From Isoetes taiwanensis (taxonomy: Eukaryota > Streptophyta > Lycopodiopsida > Isoetales > Isoetaceae): DNA of 64,000 nucleotides. A model generated the notes under the pieces. It was not told where the DNA came from, ran no database searches, and saw only the letters and a program-made list of their open reading frames with translations. Position numbers and translations under genes: made by a program. Positions 11,948 to 24,288 of this stretch are shown here, in pieces. Every line of letters begins with the position of its first letter. Within the stretch, counting starts at the first letter, position 1. The stretch is from NCBI GenBank assembly GCA_021234155.1, contig JAJEKV010000052.1, positions 4,697,606-4,761,605 on the forward strand, given 5' to 3'.

Positions 11948-13668
11948 CATATAACATACATGCATAACCAAGTCCAATCAAACTTTCAAAAGTAGAAACA
12001 ACATAACCCACAGGAACAAGACTAGGGACCCCGAGATACAAGAACAAAAAAGTTTCATAAGGTGACAAAACAATTATGCAATTGAGAACACTGGTAGATG
12101 ATGCCACAGAGTCAGCGAGGATGGGGTTAATGTCAAAATGAGGAATGAATAAAGAAAACTGAGTGCAACCTGAAACAAGAACAAAGACTATATAAGAAAG
12201 CAAGACAACTTACCACATGCTCCACTACAACATGCCCTAATGTGCGATCATGCAAGCACGTTTTGAAATTTAAAATGCAGGCCAAAAAGAATGAGAATGT
12301 CGTGTGAACATCATGGGGGATGCACGTATACCAAACAACTCTTCTAGTTCGAAAGGGGTGAACATAGAAAAGGCATGATGACTGGACCAACAAGGCAAGA
12401 AGAACTACGTCGAGTCAAGAGGTAGACAAAAGAGGAAGGCAAGACAATAGCAGAGCAAAGATATCTCTCAAGGGATAAAATGGAAAAAAGAGAAAAGGAA
12501 CAAACATAGGGTGAAAACAAACATGATATCAAAATGAAATGGATGGAAAAAGGGATCGAGAATAGAGGAACAGAGCAAAATGAGACAAAGTAGCCAAGGA
12601 CACAAGATGCAAATAGCCAAAGGCCCTCAAAGGCACCAATGAATAGAATAGAATAGAATAGAATAGATTTTTTAACGTCCACGGAGACCAATAGGTCATG
12701 GGACCCATACAATGGGCTAGTACAATCATTACTACTAGGATTAAAAAACCCCTGCCTCGAAAGGTTTTCAAAGGAAAAACCTTTGCAAGAGACACTAAGA
12801 ATCTATGACAAAGAGCGAGCATAGGCCCTCATAAAGGCATCCATGAGAACCACTGAGAACATATGACCACATATGGAGTAAAATAAGAAATAGAGCAATA
12901 ACAACAAATATTAAGGATTAAAATTCATGAACATATACTCACATGCATAACAGTTCCAAGTGAACTTTCAAATGTAAAAAGAACATAATCTAGAACGAGA
13001 ACAAAATGATAGGGACCCTGAGACTCAGGAATAATCTAGGGGACTAGACCACAGAACCCATTATGGTGAGAGAAAGATGGAGATTGGAATAATGAATCCA
13101 AGGGACTTAAAGTGTACTATATGACATTTTCGAAAGAAGCAGAGTTCAGAGAACGACTTGATGACCTTTTGGGACCACCCCCAAAGGGGAATAGAAGAAC
13201 GAGCGAGAGGGCACAATGGAGGCGGCACGCATAAGAAGGAGGTCCAAGATGGCAGAACGAGTGAAAACAAAGTGAGCAGATAGGAAACAACTGGGGTCAA
13301 CATAGTAAAATGGCATAATGATGAGGCACCACTAGGGCAAAAAAAGAACTATGATGAGTCAAGAGGCGGACAAAGGAGGGAATCAAGATAATAGAAAAGC
13401 AAGGACAGTTCAAGGGATAAAATGAATGAATAAAGAGGAAAAAGACAAAATGCAAGATGAAAAAGAGAGGAATAGCAGATTATAATGAAATGGATGGAAT
13501 AAGGGATCGCGAATAGAGGATTGAGCAAATTGGGATAAAGGAGCTAAGTCACAAATGCAAATGTCTAAAAAGCCCTCACGGGCATTCACGAGATACTAAG
13601 AATCTATGATAAAAGAGAGGGTATAGGCCCTCATAAGGGCATCCATGAGAACAACTGAGAACATATGA
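11948..13668. repeat. Large imperfect tandem duplication (two copies)
   Basis: Copy A (11948-12866) and copy B (12932-13668) share a long colinear series of segments, for example TGCATAAC..., GAAATGGATGGAA(T/A)AAGGGATCG, and ...ACTAAGAATCTATGA...GAGAACATATGA. The offset is about 983 bp, of which about 150 bp is an insertion present only in copy A. The + strand is strongly purine-rich, so the long minus-strand frames here are rich in Leu, Phe and Ser and are not credible genes. Confidence 0.75.
12641..12788 (-). mobile_element. Truncated LINE 3' end with (TATTC)n tail
   Basis: On the minus strand, a terminal TGGTCTCCGTGGACGTTAAA is followed by GATTTTTT-equivalent sequence and five copies of TATTC. 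The same end occurs at 50.4 kb. The matching stretch of duplication copy B lacks this segment, which marks it as an insertion into copy A. Confidence 0.7.
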
Positions 13669-16084
13669 GAAAGAAGCATGTACTTACCTACCTACGCATA
13701 CACCTAGAAACAAAGCACAAGAAACTTAGCGCAAAAAAGGAAACAGAAACAAATGAAATGAAAGGAGAAATGGGATTAAGACAAGAGGGCCAGAGCACAA
13801 CAAATCAAAAGATATCGAGGAATGAAAAACCAACAAGGGGACATCGTGAGATACATGGAGTAAGAACAAATAGAGCAATTGGTACCATTGATGCAGCAAA
13901 GGTTGAATGGGACGAGACATTTATGCAAAAGGGAAGGAAGAAGGAGGAAAAGTCATGAGGTAAAAGAAGTAGAGAAAACATAGTGAATACCAAATGAAAT
14001 TACAGGCAGGAGAGAATGGAGAGAAATGAGCCACTTCTAACTAAACCAACGAACCGTATAACTATAAAACTAAATCCGATGACTGAGAACCAATAACCTG
14101 CAGAACAAAGAGAAAAACAATGTGAAATGGACAAACAAATGAGCATCCGTCAACTAAGAAACCTATGGTGCAAAGGACGCTACCATAGACTACAAAGATA
14201 GAAATACATGGAATAGCCAAGCAAAGAATTACACATTCGGCCGAAGTTACTTTATGTCCAAATGGATGCTCCCACCCTAAAGAATGAAAAAATGTTAGTG
14301 AAAATGCTCATGTGCAAAGCGAACTCACCTGTAGAAAATGCAAAAATCAAAGAGCAAATCGAAATAGATAACCGTGAAAATAGTGTCTCCCAACACATCC
14401 AATTTCCATCCTGTCATCAAGGAAATACCTTGCCATTTACTAAACATGCCCAAGATTTGGCAATACTTGTATGAGGTGGCATATCACAAGTACTTGACAA
14501 GTCCAAGATGAGGGAATCGACACATGGGTCGAGTAATATCAAAACGAATCATTTAGCGAATAACAAGAAGGCCAAAGGGGAATTGACAAGTGCATGTACA
14601 TATGTACTTTACAAACGAACTATTTTAGCCGATAAAATATAAAATAGATATGCACTTAAAAAAATGAACCATGTAAGTACCGAGATAAATGCCAGGTTGT
14701 AGCAGAAGATGCATGTACACATGAACTATAGAGCTCACAATAGAATATGTAATCTAAAACAAACTATCCAGATAATGAAATAAAACATGGCAAAGATGAG
14801 ACTATAGTGCATGCACAGACTACAATTTCGATGGAAATTTCCAATACCAAGCCAATTTAAGTAGAATACATCTTTTTAAAAAACGCCATAATTACAGAAA
14901 AACCATCGCATGATAAGACCAGAAAAACAAAGCTAAAAGACTGAGCCACCATAAATCCCACCTATCTTAGAACTGGTACATGGTTATAGCACATGCATAG
15001 ATGCACTACTGGAGAATAGAGAACACTCGAGGAACAAAGAAATCCGCAAGGACCTAGAGCATGCATCAACGGAATACAATTTCAAGAAAAAGAAATATAT
15101 AAACAAATATGAGCTCAATTTAGGCATTCGATAGCAAAAAAAACTTGAACCTGTACAAGTGGTTGAGGCACCCTATGTGCTAGCTGCTGGGCCGAGACTA
15201 AGATGTCAAACAAGAACGAAATCTTACAAATATAAAAGCTTACGAAAAATGAAGCCTGATGTGGTTGAGTCGACAATATAAGCACCAAACACTATGTAAA
15301 ACATACTTGCCTAATCCAAGATAAATGAAAAGCCATATCTCGTTCTTCAATAAACATCGAGCCTGTAAATGCCTGGGCCTTAAGCAACCTCATGTTGAAG
15401 GGATAAGCCATAGCCGGAACAACCATATCCAGTGGAAAATAACAAAGCAAACCATTAAGAAAACCATGCAACATGTAAAAATTGGATGAGATACCGGCAT
15501 CCAAAAAAGAAACCCTCAGAACTAACAACCCTCATGGGAATACCTCAAAGCAAGCCTGTTTCAAAGTGAAACACAAGAAAACCAAAATGCTTCCCACACC
15601 AAAAAAGCCTAACCTTTATGACCTAACAACTCGACAAGATTCATGAAGCTATGTCCAAACAAACCAACCTATGCAACACACTGAAAAAACAGGAAAACAT
15701 GGTATAAGAACAAGGATCGCCTGTTCATAAAAAATACAAAAAAGCATCTAGGCTATGTTGTACTGGACCCAGAAAGCATGACAACAGACCCTAGACTCAA
15801 AACGCCTCAAAAACCAACAAAGCCTTATAAAACCAAACCAAACAACATCGTCGAAGGGACACCTAAAGCATCTAAGCTATGCTTTTAATCTAGGAACGTA
15901 AGACCCAAGTCCCTAGAATCCAACCTTATCTAACATAAAGGACAAACTGAAAGCAAGAACACCTTTCCAACAAAACAAGATGACAGGTTTAAAACACGAA
16001 ATTAAGGGACACGCACCCCAACCTATAAAGATCCAGCAAAAACAATGGATCGACGGAGCAAGACCCCAGGCCCCATTCCATGAT
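13669..16084. other. Gene-free, A-rich stretch
   Basis: No gene, RNA or transposon domain was recognised. The + strand stays rich in A and G. The region ends where copy 2 of the 357-bp repeat begins. Confidence 0.5.
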
Positions 16085-16441
16085 GAAGAAAGGGCATAAG
16101 AAACTCAGACATGCGTATTCAATTTTTTATTTCTTGAACATCCCTAGTATGTTGTCTCACTTAACACGTCTCATCGGCATAATGGGGAGAAATTCACCTG
16201 TATTGCAGGAATATTATCCCTTGTATAAATGATGCAATGTATAATATTTGTTATAGAAGTATTGATCGTTTCTTATGTTAACAATTGCAGAGGGTTTGCA
16301 TTTAGTGCTTTTCGTGTATGTCTCACAATTTTGCTTATGCACTTTGTGCCGAGTTTGTTTGATAAATTTACGTGAAGTAATCCGACATATACTAACAGCA
16401 CCAACCAAATAGCCAATAGGGTTGTCATTATGAGGTAAAAT
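16085..16441. repeat. 357-bp dispersed repeat, copy 2
   Basis: Same length and orientation as 6184-6540, with scattered point differences and a common right end (GAGGTAAAAT). Outside these limits the two flanks differ. Confidence 0.85.
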
Positions 16442-16782
16442 CTAATTGATAACAACATCAACGCCCAAATTTGTCTTAACCTGTTTTTACATATCTTAAA
16501 TCATAGTGCAATACTTTGTTCACTGCGCCTATTCTATATCTTAAGTACGCGTAAATCATAGAGTTATTCGTTGCACAGTATCATTTATGTAAACTAGTTT
16601 GAAGTATTTTTCTTTCCTCCCTCGGTAATATAAATTGACCTGCACATCTTCGTGGGCAAAACTCTTAGCCTAAGAAAAGGACACCTTGTATTCACTAACA
16701 AAGACCTCGACACAAAATGGCGAAACAAAAACCATAAACGCACACTTTCACACCACCGAAGGCAACCCCTCGTGCACAGCAC

Positions 16783-16845
16783 CTTGTTTCTTTAGGGCAT
16801 AGCTTCTTTTAATAGGAAATATATGCCTTGTTTCTTTAAGGCATA
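16783..16845. repeat. 44-bp direct repeat, left set
   Basis: One full 44-bp unit (CTTGTTTCTTTAGGGCATA ... GGAAATATATGC) is followed directly by the first 19 bp of a second. The same arrangement occurs at 19366-19450, on the other side of the HUH/Rep-like locus. Confidence 0.8.
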
Positions 16846-17194
16846 ATCTGGTCGAGATCAGAAAGGGTAGGAATATAACTTAAGATTTTGCATGGTTATT
16901 GTTGGTATTCGTCTATAAATACCGTAGAAGGTAATGCTGGCACCTGGATTCCAAATAAGGGAATCTAGGGCTCAAATTTGGGCTTCTGTTAGTCAGAACT
17001 GCTGGTCTTCACGTGGGCAGCAGATGGGGAAGGCGCAGTTGGCGAAGGCGCAGATGGGCGGCTATTCTTGGCTGGGTATGTGTTGTTCGTCTGCTATAAC
17101 TAGGGATTGGTTGTGTTTTTCGCAAGTATAGCTCCAGGTTTTTGTCAGGCGACTTCAGCTACAGGAAAGCCATCTCTGTTGCTTATTTTTTTCT

Positions 17195-18230
17195 ATGATG
17201 TATTTGAAGAGAGCAACGAGGAATGGGAAGGGTGTCGCCTGCTCTGTGCCTCCTTCTCTGAGCTCGTTGAAAATTGGGTCTTCTTCTAGAGAGCCTCCCA
17301 TTGGAGGGCCTTCTGCTAATCGTTTTGTTGGTCAGGATTGGAGTGCCATAGACGTGAGGGTGACTTTAGGTGTGTCTGGGCAAAATGTGCCCACAAGCTT
17401 CTATGATGCCCTTGTTGGTTTTTGCAACCGAAGATGCTTGGCTGGAGTCGTGGCCATGGAGCATGGTGCAAGGGTGGACCACTTGCAGTGCCAGGCTGTC
17501 TTCAGATCCCGGTTCAAGAGCCCTAGGGCATGAACGATGCTATAAAAAAAGATTTTAATTGGGCCTCAAAGCCAGCAGGCGTTATTCTGGTATGCAAGGC
17601 TCCCAAGAACAGGCGCCTTCATTCCTTTTAAGGCATGATTGGGTATTGCATGAAAGATGTTGGTAAAGTCCACTATGTCTGCCATTTGCATAATGTCAGT
17701 GAAGCTGCTATTAAGAAGGCAAAGGACTTGTATTTGAGATGGGGGGGCTGGTGATACGGAGAACCTTGTTGTTCTTGATAATAAGAGTCTTTTGAATAGA
17801 GCTGCACACTTTGTCAATTACCATGGCAATCATAGGCTAACTGCTAGCCTGTTGTATACCTTGGCCAGAATGATTCGATCTGGGAAGTTTACTCTCTCTA
17901 GCTCCTGGATCATACCTTCAAACACGGCTCATATCAATGAGCACCGTGTTCGAGCAGCTTGGAGAGTGTTGCTGAATCCTAGCCACTGCATGTCGTCTGA
18001 CATGGACCATCTTATTTGGTTTGCCAGCATGCTTTGTGCCAATGGAAAGGAATGGACATGGGCGTAGGCATTATTGGGATGACGCTATTCCAGCTGATGA
18101 GGAGGATAATAATTTTGAGGACATACGTGATGCTTCTTACAGTGTTGATAGCCCTGATGTAGTGATACTTGAGCTTGATGTGGATTACATCCCCGTCCAC
18201 GAGGGTGATTGTACGATGGCCGTTGGTTGA
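17195..18230 (+). pseudogene. HUH endonuclease (Rep)-like protein, frameshifted
   Basis: The reading frame runs 17195-17533, shifts, continues to about 17750 with an in-frame TAA at 17629-17631, shifts again to 18066, then continues to 18230. Candidate motifs of a single-Tyr HUH/Rep nuclease appear in the expected order. A beta-strand-like DVRVTLGVSG lies near 17352. An H-hydrophobic-Q motif (VDHLQCQAVF, HLQ at 17480-17488) resembles the metal-binding motif of CRESS-type Reps. YCMKD at 17644-17658 resembles the YxxK catalytic motif, about 55 residues later. No helicase (Walker) motif follows; instead there is an unrecognised region with an acidic C-terminus. The start is uncertain. Alternatives are a decayed HUH-only transposon, an integrated viral Rep or a chance match. 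It is not functional as it stands. Confidence 0.45.
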
Positions 18231-18308
18231 TAGAGTTGCTTGCGTGTTGATTGTATAGTTTAGTTTTATTGTTCTCATGTATTTCTTTGTTGTACAGCTG
18301 CAGGAGTA

Positions 18309-18719
18309 ATGGAGGGTGACCCGGACCCAATTCTTGGTGTGGAGCAACCAGTTGTATCCTTGCCACAGTCTTTGATTTCATCTGCCATAGATGCATCCCA
18401 TCCCGACCCCTATGTGTATCCAACTGAGCTAGAGGCAGCATTCTCCGCTCAGGAGTTTGTTAACAATATCATTCAAGTGGGCACTGAGGCGCATAGGATT
18501 GCAGCACCACTCCATATGCTCAGGCGGCAGCTCAGGTCATTCTACATGTCCACTGATAGTGCCATATCTGTTGTGGAGTGGGAGCACCTGGGTGTCCCAG
18601 TTTCTGACTTGCACACACTGCACTCTCATACGAGCCTTGCAAGAGCATTGCTTGTTCAGGAGATACGTCAGTTAGATGCGGTCATAAGGCATGCGCAGAG
18701 TGGCTCGGCCATGAACTAG
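18309..18719 (+). CDS. Unrecognised 136-aa protein or last exon
   Basis: Intact open frame from ATG to TAG with normal-looking composition: an acidic N-terminus, then a helical region containing LHMLRRQLRSFYMSTD. It begins just after a good acceptor (TTGTACAGCTGCAG), so it may be a downstream exon of the broken HUH/Rep-like gene or a second protein of the same element. It lies inside the 44-bp direct repeats. No family is recognised. Confidence 0.35.
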   Translation: MEGDPDPILGVEQPVVSLPQSLISSAIDASHPDPYVYPTELEAAFSAQEFVNNIIQVGTEAHRIAAPLHMLRRQLRSFYMSTDSAISVVEWEHLGVPVSDLHTLHSHTSLARALLVQEIRQLDAVIRHAQSGSAMN

Positions 18720-19079
18720 TGTTCTTATTGTGGTTCTGCTTTGTTGCTTATGTTTTGTTATTTCTATGTGAGCTTTGTGATCCATGTTGATGTGGATGTT
18801 TATTGTAGTGCTTGCAGGAGCACGCTGGTGTTGGGGAGCTCAACTTCCTTGGCTTGCTTGAGTCTCCTTCAACACATTGTATAGTTTGTTTTTAGGTAAT
18901 GTATGGTTGTGGCGAAAGTGGGCTTTGTTGTATGCATGTGAAGATGCTGCTTATCCGAAATGATGTGTCATTGCTGCTCAACTGAAATTACTTTGAGATC
19001 ATTTGTTAAGTCATTTTTTATTGATGTTTCATAGAGGGACTAACTTGATCGATGTATTAGTGGGCTTCGACCCCTGGGT

Positions 19080-19162
19080 ATAGCAGCCATCCCTTGTGTG
19101 GGATGGTTGCTATGCTTGGATGAGCATGGGAATCATGCTGGGGTTTGACTCCCCAGGCTCAT
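19080..19162. repeat. Two adjacent hairpins
   Basis: Hairpin 1 pairs TAGCAGCCATCCC (19081-19093) with GGGATGGTTGCTA (19100-19112) over a 6-nt loop. Hairpin 2 has nested arms: ATGAGC/GCTCAT outside, and CTGGGG/CCCCAG inside (19120-19162). They lie about 360 bp downstream of the 18309-18719 frame and before the right-hand 44-bp repeats. HUH-type transposons commonly carry hairpins near an end, so the position is suggestive. Confidence 0.7.
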
Positions 19163-19365
19163 GGTAATTTGATGATCATATTCTGTTGTCATGAATATCG
19201 AACCATGGGATGGTTTTGTGTTGAAGGGATGAGTCAAATGGAGTGGATTTTACCCCATCTTGACTTGCATTCAAGGTCCTAAAGGCCATGAGACGGAATA
19301 TCATCTGTAATATGCCTCAATCCAATGGTTCAAGCAAATTTTAGAATACCCCAAATGATAATCTT

Positions 19366-19450
19366 CTTGTTTCTTTAGGGCATATCTTCTTGTAATAGGA
19401 AATATATGCCTTGTTTCTTTAGGGCATATCTTCTTGTAATGGGAAATATA
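19366..19450. repeat. 44-bp direct repeat, right set
   Basis: A full unit at 19366-19409 is followed directly by a nearly full second unit. The full unit matches 16783-16826 with about three substitutions, in the same orientation, 2,583 bp away. Confidence 0.8.
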
Positions 19451-19697
19451 AATACCCATGGAAAAAAATGCTTGCCTGTGTCTTTCGCTTCTAATTCATG
19501 GAAACTTCAAGAGTTGTAGAATTTAAATTTGTAGATTATAGATTCTACTCAATGCCACTCAATATTTTGCCAGATGACATACAAGAATATAAGAAGAATG
19601 ATCAAGGAAGTGGATTAATTAAACTAAATTCAAATTATGAGAAATGCACTTTTGCTTTAATTATTAAAACGCAACTTATATTTGATGTCGGGTACAA

Positions 19698-22600
19698 CTA
19701 TTTACATAGAGTTGGTTGTTTGATGTGTTGAAGATTGACAAGCCTGGCATATGCACCATCTGATTTCAGTAGCTCCGTATGGCTACCTTGTTCAACAATC
19801 TGCCCATTCTGGACAACAGCAATAGTATCTGCATTTTGAATAGTTGTTAATCTATGTGCCACAACAATGCTGGTCCTGCGCTTCATTAATCTGTCAAGTG
19901 CTTCTTGCACTATTTTCTCAGACTCTGCATCCAAGGCACTTGTTGCCTCATCCAGAAGCAGAATTGCAGGGTCCTTAAGGACTGCCCTTGCAATGGCCAC
20001 TCGTTGCTTCTGTCCACCAGACAGTTGAGTTCCTCTCTCCCCCACCTCAGTTTGGTATCCATTCGGCAGTGCACTTATAAACCTGTGTGCATTAGCCATC
20101 TCTGCTGCTGCAATTACTTCTGCCTCAGATGCTCCTTCTCTTCCATAGAGAATGTTTTCATATATTGTTGTTCCAAACAAAGCAGGTTCTTGCTGAACTA
20201 GACCTATGTGTTTCCGAAGAGATCTCAGCTGCATTTTACATATATCAATCCCATCTATCATCACCTTTCCAGAGATTGGATCGTAAAATCTAGCAATCAG
20301 GGCAATAATTGAACTTTTTCCTGAGCCGCTGGCTCCAACCAATGCAAGGCTAGTGCCTGCCTTCACTTTCAAATTCAGATTATCAAATATGGTTACATCT
20401 GGCCTAGAAGGGTAGCTGAACACCACATTTTTCAGCTCTACGTGTCCTTTGATTTTGCTGACATCTTCTGCCTTTGGGTCTTCTGGATCTATTTCTGTCT
20501 TCCTGTCAAGAATATCAAAAACTGAGCCAACAGCTTCAGAACTCTTCATAAGATCAGGGGCCAATGCTAATGTCTCTGCAACTCCAAATGCCGTGAACAT
20601 AAGAAGAACAAAGCATTTGATAACATGGTCAAATGATGACTCTCCACTTCTTATTAACTTTGCTGCATACCAGAGGGCCAACCCATAAGAACAGTATAAT
20701 GAGCATTGCGCAGCCCCATAAGCAAGCCCTGTAATCTGGCCACGAATGAAGCAGTTATTCCTTAAGCTCTTCAATTCTTGATTAAATAGGTCCAATACTT
20801 TTTTCTCAGCACAAAAGGCCGAAACAGTACGTATATTGCTGACTGCTTCGCCAGCCACGATGGTTGCCCTAGCATAAACCTTGGCCAGATTTACGCCAAA
20901 TCCTTTCATAAAGAAATGCTGCAAACAGGAAAGCACAGGGACATGAAGGGCAATGATATTCAATCTATTTAACACTGCAGCAAAAAAGGTATACCTCCCC
21001 AGCATGCGCACTGATCATGAATGGAAAAAGTGCCAGAACAATGAGAGTAAGACGCCATTGTAGCACAAATGCCAACACAAAACCTGCAAGAATTAGTGCT
21101 AGATTTTGAGTCAGTATAGACATGCGGTCACTGACTGCCGCCTTCACCATGGTTGCATCTGTAGCAAGCCTAGATGCAACCAGGCTGCTGTAATTGTCCT
21201 CCCTTTCAAACCATCCTACCTCGTTCCGCAATATTGCTGCACAGAAAATTCTTTCAAATGAGAAATAACAAACAAAACCTATATGCCATTACGTAATATT
21301 CATACCTCCAAACATCATGCTTCTTACTCGCACAGTTAGGCACTCTCCCATGTAACCAAAAAAATAATGTTCAAGCATGTTTGCAACCAATGATAACACA
21401 GATGCACCTAGAAAGTACAAAACATATTTCTCCACCTCCTTTTTCATGTAATGCTTGTCCAGGCTGTAATATGTTACCAGAACTTGAGTCATTCCATAAG
21501 CAAAAAAGGGTGTCAACACTCCTGCCACGATCGCTCCTATGCTTCCAAGCAGGCCATAGGGCCATTCTGTTGCATTAAGTTTAAGCAGTCTTATAAACGA
21601 GCCCTTTGTCGATTTCCTATTTTCAAGTTGACCATAATCCAAGAAAATGCTTTGTGCATCTGAATCAGAGAGAACGTTAAGATGGAAACTGAATTGTGAC
21701 ATTGAAGATCCTCGAGAGTTCCTGTATGTATCAATGATGTTAATGAAAGCTCTATTGACATAAAATCTTGAGATGAGTTAGAAAGCAGTAACCTGCGTGA
21801 ACGCTTTATGGATGCTTGAGATTCAAGGGTCTTTCCTTTTCCTCGTTCTTGTAACCTCACAAGGGCTGCGTATGCCCCATCTTCACCTCTAGTGATGAGA
21901 TCCACGTGTGTTCCAGTTTCTACAACTTTACCAGATTGTACTACTGCTATCATGTCAGCATTCCGAATGGTTGACAAGCGATGTGCCACAATGACAGTAG
22001 TTCGACCCAACATTAGGGAATCCAAAGCTTCTTGAACTGCTTGTTCAGATGCTGCATCTAGTGCACTCGTTGCTTCATCCAAAAGAAGTACAGTTGGGTT
22101 CTTTAGCATTGCTCTTGCAATTGCAATCCTCTGCTTTTGTCCACCTGACAACTGTATACCCTTCTCGCCAACCTGGTTGTGATAGGAAAGAACTATAAAC
22201 AAAATGATCATCCTTAGAGCATCATTTGAAAAACATACCTGAGTATCATAGCCATCTGGAAGTTGCCGAATAAATGCATCAGCTCCAGATGTTAAAGCAG
22301 CTCTATGGACCTCATCATCAGTTGCATCCTCCTTGCCAAGAAGAAGGTTTTCACGTATGGATGTCGCAAATAAGGCAGGCTCTTGGTTCACTAAACCAAT
22401 TTGTGATCTATACCATTTTAATTGGAACTGTTTTATATCTTCACCATCAAGCAGTATAAGACCTTCAGAAAATCAGTGGGCCCATCAGAAAACTCACTTA
22501 ATTCATTACTTTCAAATTTGGTTCTCCATAGTAGAAAGTTACCTGAAGTAGGGTCATAGAACCTCTCAATCAGTGATATAACTGTGCTTTTGCCTGATCC

Positions 22601-24288
22601 ACTGCCACCTACAATGGCAACTGTCTTTCCAGAAGCTATTTTAAGACAAAAGTTCTGGAAAATATGCACATCACGTCTCGAAGGATAACTGAAACTGACA
22701 TTTCGAAATTCTATATTTCCTTCTACCCTGGTCAATTTCTTTCCATCCAATGAATGTGAATCAATATGAGGCTTCCTCTTTATCATTTCAAGGATGTTAT
22801 ATGCAGCTGCCCTGCCCTTTGCAAATGCTGTGAGATTTGGAGCTGCATTACCTAGAGATCTGTTTTTATGCACCAATAAATTATCTACAGCAAAATCCTG
22901 TAAACACTTAAGCAATGCATCGCACTTACAAACTACTGATTATCACGTTCAGGATGGTTGTAAATGCTTTACCACCATTTGTTGTACCATTACGGACCAA
23001 AACTCCAGCATACCATAGAAGTAGTGACCAAGATCCGAACGTTAGTCCATAGGTAGCACCAAGACCTAACCCTTTCGCTAGACCACACTTCCGACCAAGC
23101 TCTAATGTTGTTGTCAATGCATTCTGATAAGCATTGTTAGCTTTTTCTTCCCCGACAAATGAGTACACAGTTCGGATTTGAGATATCGTCTGTATATCAA
23201 TATGTTCCTATTCTTAGTCAACCTGAATACAAGGCACTGGTAAAATAACAGAGAAATAGACCTCTTCTGCAATATTTCCAGCCTTTGCATAGGCCTTTTG
23301 GTTCTTAGATGAGAGACCACCAACGACAAAAGCGTATGTGCCTCCAGCCACAGCAATTGCCGGGACCACCGCAAGAGTAAGTAATGTCAATTGCCACACT
23401 GAAGTGAATCCCACAGCAAATCCAGCGACAAACCTGGCCATGTAGTGAACAAAGTTTCCAGCCTGCAACAATATAAAAGTTATTCTTCAGCTTTGCAACA
23501 AAGAACATGAATACGGATGCCATTTGTTTCTCACAAACCTTCCGACCAATAGCTTCCTCAACCAGAATTGTGTCACTGGAAATGCCGATTATGATCTCAC
23601 CTGTTGTCGTATCTGTATCATAAAATCCTACATCCTGCCTTAACATTGCTTCTAGGTATTTAGCTCTCATCTGGGCTGCTTGTCTTTCTCCAGTCTGTGT
23701 CCAACATGCAACTTCTAAAATCCTCAAGCAACCTTAGCGTCAGATATAAGCATCCCAAGTTGAGCACAAAGAAAGATGGAAAGCACTTACCCATCCATGC
23801 TGCAATCAGGATTACAACACCCAAGTAGACAAAGTACAATGAGTACTGCAAAACAGCAAGCACAACATTTGAGCATTATTTAGCTTCTCTTTCTTCTTTC
23901 CAAATAAAAAGTTAAGACCACGTACCTTAGCAATTTCGTTCCCCAGCTTATGAGGATTATTAAAGTCCTTCCCAAACGCATCAATCATATTACCAAAGAA
24001 GACAAAAAACACTGGGATAGCTGCTCCATGAACACAAGCACCTATAGTTCCATAGAAAATCAACAAGTAGTCCAATTTGGTGGCAAAGTAGAACAGCTTG
24101 TAGCACGGGACACTAGGATGCTTGGGCGGATTCTGGCGTTCAATATAATCTTCGTCACATGATTTACATTCTTTGCTCCCAATATAATCTGATTGCCCTT
24201 CTTCATAGCCATTCATTCTGCTGGTTTCCTTGTTTACACTCCACCCATTTGCATAATGTTCCCCTTCATGTCTCTCGTGGTTAGACAT
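19698..24288 (-). CDS. Full-length ABCB (MDR/P-glycoprotein) transporter
   Basis: ATP-driven exporter with (TMD-NBD)x2 architecture. Plant relatives move auxin and other small organic molecules across the plasma membrane; the substrate here is unknown. Exons: 24288-23926, 23845-23791, 23714-23539, 23462-23262, 23189-22930, 22859-22543, 22462-22239, 22172-21793, 21721-21306, 21236-20995, 20918-19698. They total 3,855 nt in one frame (1,284 aa), with GT-AG borders and introns of about 70-90 bp. NBD1 has Walker [10 protein letters not shown] (about residue 437), [19 protein letters not shown] and AHRL. NBD2 has GASGSGKSS (about 1075) and the same further motifs. The ATG at 24288 precedes a polar N-terminus and the first membrane segment near residue 70. 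No disruption is seen. ABCB subtype is not assigned. Confidence 0.95.

Noticed and set aside
12344-12822. Long minus-strand frames rich in Ser, Leu, Phe
   Set aside because: They are translations of purine-rich + strand DNA and of the TATTC pentamers; no domain features.
17195-18230. Helitron
   Set aside because: No helicase motifs and no clear TC...CTRR ends; the motif II form is HLQ, not the Helitron-type paired catalytic Tyr arrangement.
19498-19731. Small + strand frame near the ABCB 3' end
   Set aside because: It overlaps the ABCB last exon and has no family features.
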